From Gemmatimonadota bacterium (GTDB lineage: Bacteria > Latescibacterota > UBA2968): a stretch of 64,000 bases of DNA. Position numbers and translations under genes: made by a program. This document shows positions 61,056-64,000 of this stretch, piece by piece. Within the stretch, counting starts at the first letter, position 1. Every line of letters begins with the position of its first letter. Where the stretch lies: NCBI GenBank assembly GCA_009838845.1, contig VXRD01000115.1, positions 1-64,000 on the forward strand. Reading direction: 5' to 3'. The notes under the pieces were generated by a model. That model saw only the letters and a program-made list of their open reading frames with translations, did not search any database and was not told the DNA's origin.

Positions 61056-63212
61056 TTAGCGAACCACAATGAATTTCTCGATATGAGTGCCCGGAACCTG
61101 GGGATCCCTGCTCTCAATATGTGCAAAGTAGATACCCGACACCAGGAACTGGTTATTGTCGTTGATCATCAGATCCCACGACAGATCGCCAGAACCCGCG
61201 GTGTGCTCAAACTCCTGAATCAGATCGCCGGTTATCGAGAAAATACGGATGATCGCGCTCGCAGGCAGATTTACGAACAGTAGTTTATTGGCCTGACCCG
61301 TAAAATTGAATCCACCTTGCTCTAAATCGCCGCCCTGAATCTGGAATGGATTTGGCACAATCCGCACACTCGTAATATCTCGTCCGGGTGCGCGGAATGG
61401 ACTTACGCCATCCCCCAGAGTGCGGGTGGCAAAATAGCTGCTCTCCAGACCATTGGCATCAACGGCTGTAACCGCGTAATAATACCGCGTACCGCGAATC
61501 ACAGTATCGTCATTGTAGGATGTACCATTGACCGTGAAAATATCCCGCAGACCGGGTGGTTTTGTCTCAAAACCCGCCATGCGATAAACCCGGTATGAAG
61601 CCGCACCGGGAACAGCAGCCCAGGAAAGTTCGTTTTGATCCGGACCAGATGTTATTTCTACTCGTGAGGGCCAATCTGGCGTAGGCGGCAAAACGGGCTG
61701 CAAACCAACCACCGAGTTTACCTCGCGGTTGTTCCACGCCTTGTGCGCCACAGCTATCGCCGCCTTCAGGGAATCCAATCCACTGTTGAGAAAAGCTTCT
61801 TTCTGGTCAAAAGAAATAGAACCTTCCGACCACTTTCTGCCCATCTCCTTATTCGCAGCAATAGATGGACCCGTAACAATCCAGGCCGACACAATGTGAA
61901 TGCTCTCACCGGGATTCAGTTCGGGCCAGGGACCAAATGTCACCATCCACTCCCAGTATCCCTGCTGAGACTCCACGGACGTCGCTACGTCTCTAATGCG
62001 CTCGGCCCGCATCGTATTCGACAGCGTGTAAAAATCGTGTACAGCCCCCATATCCGCACTATCTGTGGTAATCCAACTGGCGTCTGGCACCCAACGGGCA
62101 ACGCGCGGCTGCCGCATCTCGGGATCAGGCTCATTCATACTGTCCAGCCAGTTGTCGGAAAGCGTATTGGGATCGCTCACCGGCGTCTTATCCACGTGCA
62201 GGAACAATCGACCTTTGTATTCGGACTCGAGAAACTCACCCGCATCGATCAGTGCCTCGCGGATCTCGTCCAACTTCGGAACACCCGCCGCAGGTGCCGG
62301 TTCGCCGCGATCATCGCCATCGGGCCGGGTACCTGTGCGGTCTGAAGCATTGCCATCGTAGGAATACATCAGCTTGAGTTCGTCATCCCAGTTGTTCACC
62401 TCGTCGAGAATCCCGTGCTCGATTCCCGCGTCAAACGGACGCGAATCATTTCCAAAAGTCGGCGTGATGTGGGAACCACCAGATGGGCCGCGATTGGCCG
62501 CCTGCATAAACCAGTGGAAGCCGAGATGGAAATTTTGCAGCACCGGATTCTTGTCGCGGGTTTCCGGACTCAGGTCTGTACCGCGCTCACCGGTGCGCAC
62601 ATCGGGCACGCGGGGATTTTCGGGATATGTAAAGGTCTCAATCTGAAAAATAATATCCTGGGCTTCGGTATTCGCCCATTTCCACGTCTGGGTCCTCTGG
62701 TGGATACCGCCAGTATGGACGCGCTGACCTTCGTTGTACACATCCGAACCCAGCCCGGGAATCACAGCCTCAAACTGGTCGGCAGGCAAGCCATCAAAGC
62801 GGGTATCAAAAATCGTCCATGACTCCCGCTTGATCTCCGCGCCATCCTGAATCAGCAGAGGTGGCTGAATGCGAAATGCCTTGGGAGAACCTTTGCCCAC
62901 CGCATTGAAGAAAGAACTCGAAATATCGGCAAGGTCATCCGTACCGTCGTTGACATACTTGGGAATGGTGGTATTGGCGAGTTCTGGAAAATGCGCGGAG
63001 TAGCTGGGCATATTGAAATTATCCATAATAATCGCCGACCTCAGCCCCCAGTTTCGAGCGACCAGGTAGCGAATATCCGGGTTGGTGCGCCCCTCGTTCA
63101 GGCCGCCGGGCCAGGTTGTGCCCCAGTTCCGTCCCGGATTTTGCGCAAAAGCACTCTCCGCAGAGACCAGCAATCCCAGAACCATTAGAAGGGGTACATA
63201 TCGTCTCATCAT
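61056..63212 (-). CDS. Secreted protein with fibronectin III and FlgD/type IX-like C-terminal domain
   Basis: This 718-residue protein has a signal peptide (MMRRYVPLLMVLGLLVSAESAFA) and a long N-terminal region (to about 515) with no family I can name: it contains NWGTTWPGGLNEGRTNPDIR and RWVPDASWITTDSADMGAV. An FnIII-like domain follows (VEITSGPDQNELSWAAVPGA, YRVYRMAGFE, YYYAVTAVDANGLES). The C-terminus has VRIVPNPFQIQGGDLEQGG, IRIFSITGDLIQEFEHTAGSG and VSGIYFAHIESRDP, the FlgD/type A sorting pattern of FCB surface proteins. AGGAG lies upstream of two adjacent ATGs. It sits between the receptor and PorV genes, consistent with surface display. Confidence 0.8.
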   Translation of the reverse strand: MMRRYVPLLMVLGLLVSAESAFAQNPGRNWGTTWPGGLNEGRTNPDIRYLVARNWGLRSAIIMDNFNMPSYSAHFPELANTTIPKYVNDGTDDLADISSSFFNAVGKGSPKAFRIQPPLLIQDGAEIKRESWTIFDTRFDGLPADQFEAVIPGLGSDVYNEGQRVHTGGIHQRTQTWKWANTEAQDIIFQIETFTYPENPRVPDVRTGERGTDLSPETRDKNPVLQNFHLGFHWFMQAANRGPSGGSHITPTFGNDSRPFDAGIEHGILDEVNNWDDELKLMYSYDGNASDRTGTRPDGDDRGEPAPAAGVPKLDEIREALIDAGEFLESEYKGRLFLHVDKTPVSDPNTLSDNWLDSMNEPDPEMRQPRVARWVPDASWITTDSADMGAVHDFYTLSNTMRAERIRDVATSVESQQGYWEWMVTFGPWPELNPGESIHIVSAWIVTGPSIAANKEMGRKWSEGSISFDQKEAFLNSGLDSLKAAIAVAHKAWNNREVNSVVGLQPVLPPTPDWPSRVEITSGPDQNELSWAAVPGAASYRVYRMAGFETKPPGLRDIFTVNGTSYNDDTVIRGTRYYYAVTAVDANGLESSYFATRTLGDGVSPFRAPGRDITSVRIVPNPFQIQGGDLEQGGFNFTGQANKLLFVNLPASAIIRIFSITGDLIQEFEHTAGSGDLSWDLMINDNNQFLVSGIYFAHIESRDPQVPGTHIEKFIVVR

Positions 63213-63251
63213 AACAGATTATCTCCTGAAAAAAACAGATTGCAAACCTCC

Positions 63252-63279
63252 CCGGTTCCTCTCGTGCAAAAGGAACCGG
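63252..63279 (-). terminator. Intergenic hairpin between receptor and surface-protein genes
   Basis: A perfect 8-bp stem (CCGGTTCC/GGAACCGG) with a 12-base loop is extended by CCTC/GAGG past two mismatches. The T-rich run lies about 18 bases further on, so this may be an attenuator or a stabilising 3' hairpin rather than a full terminator. Confidence 0.5.
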
Positions 63280-63293
63280 AAGAGGTCTCAAAA

Positions 63294-64000
63294 TTAGAAG
63301 GACCAGCGCACGCCGAGATGGATATCCCGCGGATTGACGTAGAACAAATACGACCGCTGAGACATCACGCTCTCATCCAGTTCTTTGCCCGGCTTGTCGC
63401 CTTCTTGCAAGTTTCCGCTCGCATCCACAGTCCAGCCCAATGCCTCCATATACTTCTTGAAGTTATTGCCCGAACTCGTACCGAGATGGGATCGCGTATC
63501 CCATATCCGGGACGTAGAAGTCGTGGTAACATTTTTGAAGTTGAGCGGGTTGCGAATCTCCAGATAAACCGTTGGCGCCATCTTCACGTCAAACATCTTG
63601 GCAAACCGCAGATCCAGAAGTCTGGTCGCCTGCCACTGTGCGTTATCCAAAGAGCGCAGTGCCACGTCGTTGGACGGGTTGTAGTTGAACCACGACCCCG
63701 CCTGATGGCGGTAATAAAGGTTGGCTTCCCAGCCCCCCTTCAACATGCGCTGCTCGCCTCCGTAATCCAGCGGCGTGCGGAAATTCAGGCCAAACTTCAA
63801 AATCGGTCGCGCCTTAAAGCGCGGATTCGCGCCAGCGGGACTGCGCTCGATCAAGCGGAAGGGCGCGGTCGATACGGTCTGTACGTCGTAGATGCGCTCC
63901 CAGCGCACGATGCGCTTGCGCTCGGCTCGGAATTCATAGGACAAAAAGCCCGTCACAAATTGCCCGCGCGCCTTGCGCACAGACAACTCGAACCCGCGAG
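63294..64000 (-). CDS. TonB-dependent receptor-like outer-membrane protein, C-terminal part
   Basis: The gene enters from beyond the right edge: the frame is open to base 64000 and only the last 235 or so codons are seen. The part present shows alternating beta strands rich in Tyr, Arg and Trp (FVTGFLSYEFRAERKR, WEANLYYRHQAGSWFNYN, YLEIRNPLNFKNV) and ends LFYVNPRDIHLGVRWSF, the terminal aromatic typical of TonB-dependent receptor barrels. The plug and TonB box are outside the window, so substrate and family cannot be confirmed. Two genes downstream encode the surface protein and the PorV-like protein on the same strand. Confidence 0.7.
   Translation of the reverse strand, partial: RGFELSVRKARGQFVTGFLSYEFRAERKRIVRWERIYDVQTVSTAPFRLIERSPAGANPRFKARPILKFGLNFRTPLDYGGEQRMLKGGWEANLYYRHQAGSWFNYNPSNDVALRSLDNAQWQATRLLDLRFAKMFDVKMAPTVYLEIRNPLNFKNVTTTSTSRIWDTRSHLGTSSGNNFKKYMEALGWTVDASGNLQEGDKPGKELDESVMSQRSYLFYVNPRDIHLGVRWSF

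Overview
The window looks like a chromosomal segment of an uncultured, Gram-negative, probably environmental bacterium of the Fibrobacteres-Chlorobi-Bacteroidetes superphylum. I suspect a Latescibacteria-like lineage, but that is inference. The signs are a PorV/PorQ-type outer-membrane protein beside a secreted protein with a FlgD/type IX-like C-terminal module, a GWxTD-domain lipid-envelope-type protein, the C-terminus of a TonB-dependent receptor, many Cys-type sulfatases, Tat and lipoprotein signals, and selenocysteine (Sec) usage. Genes are densely packed; no gene-free stretch is longer than about 210 bases.

Layout. 1-4.6 kb: a 5'-truncated sulfotransferase, then a minus-strand operon of two tandem S1/P1-nuclease-like paralogues, a CysQ/HAL2-like bisphosphate nucleotidase and an M14-type hydrolase. 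4.6-6.6 kb: a compact selenium operon on the minus strand: a thioredoxin-like selenoprotein, selD (itself a selenoprotein) and tRNA-Sec. Both protein genes are read through an in-frame UGA and would look broken in a standard annotation. 6.7-9.7 kb: msrP, citrate synthase and a spermidine-synthase-like protein. 9.9-15.3 kb: a plus-strand run of HAD phosphatase, galactonate-dehydratase-type enolase, SDR, phosphodiesterase and lipoprotein. 15.4-16.1 kb: a VapBC-type toxin-antitoxin pair with a palindromic operator. 16.1-19.3 kb: SUMF1-domain lipoprotein, GNAT, SDR and sugar-isomerase genes.

19.3-45.2 kb is a catabolic island for sulfated, acylated carbohydrate: five Cys-type sulfatases, a GH43-like propeller, a GH2 enzyme, a double alpha/beta-hydrolase esterase, a GH-A (cellulase-like) enzyme, rhamnulokinase, Gfo/Idh/MocA oxidoreductase and sugar isomerase. 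M19 dipeptidase, RidA, a SelA-like PLP enzyme, a Tat-exported DMFase-beta-like protein, a glycosyltransferase, a flavin reductase and a K+ channel are interspersed. Inside this island sits a third selenoprotein, an iodothyronine-deiodinase-like protein with a T-Sec-P-P-F active site (32268-32831).

45.4-48.9 kb: the arginine operon argR-argC-argB-argD, with twin ARG-box-like half sites upstream that also form the hairpin behind the neighbouring S9 peptidase gene. 49-64 kb: S9 peptidase, an enoyl-reductase/SDR-like protein, a beta-CASP metallo-beta-lactamase-fold nuclease with a duplicated new C-terminal module, a Uma2 nuclease, a TPR-parvulin lipoprotein, the GWxTD protein and the envelope proteins.

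Five copies of a dispersed hairpin repeat (arms ATCGCGGC/GCCGCGAT, with compensatory change to ATTGCGGC/GCCGCAAT) sit between genes from 17.5 to 45.3 kb. The most exciting content is the selenium biology: tRNA-Sec, a Sec-containing SelD, a thioredoxin-like selenoprotein with a U-G-C motif and a bacterial deiodinase-like selenoprotein, each protein gene with a bSECIS-like hairpin at nearly the same distance from its UGA.
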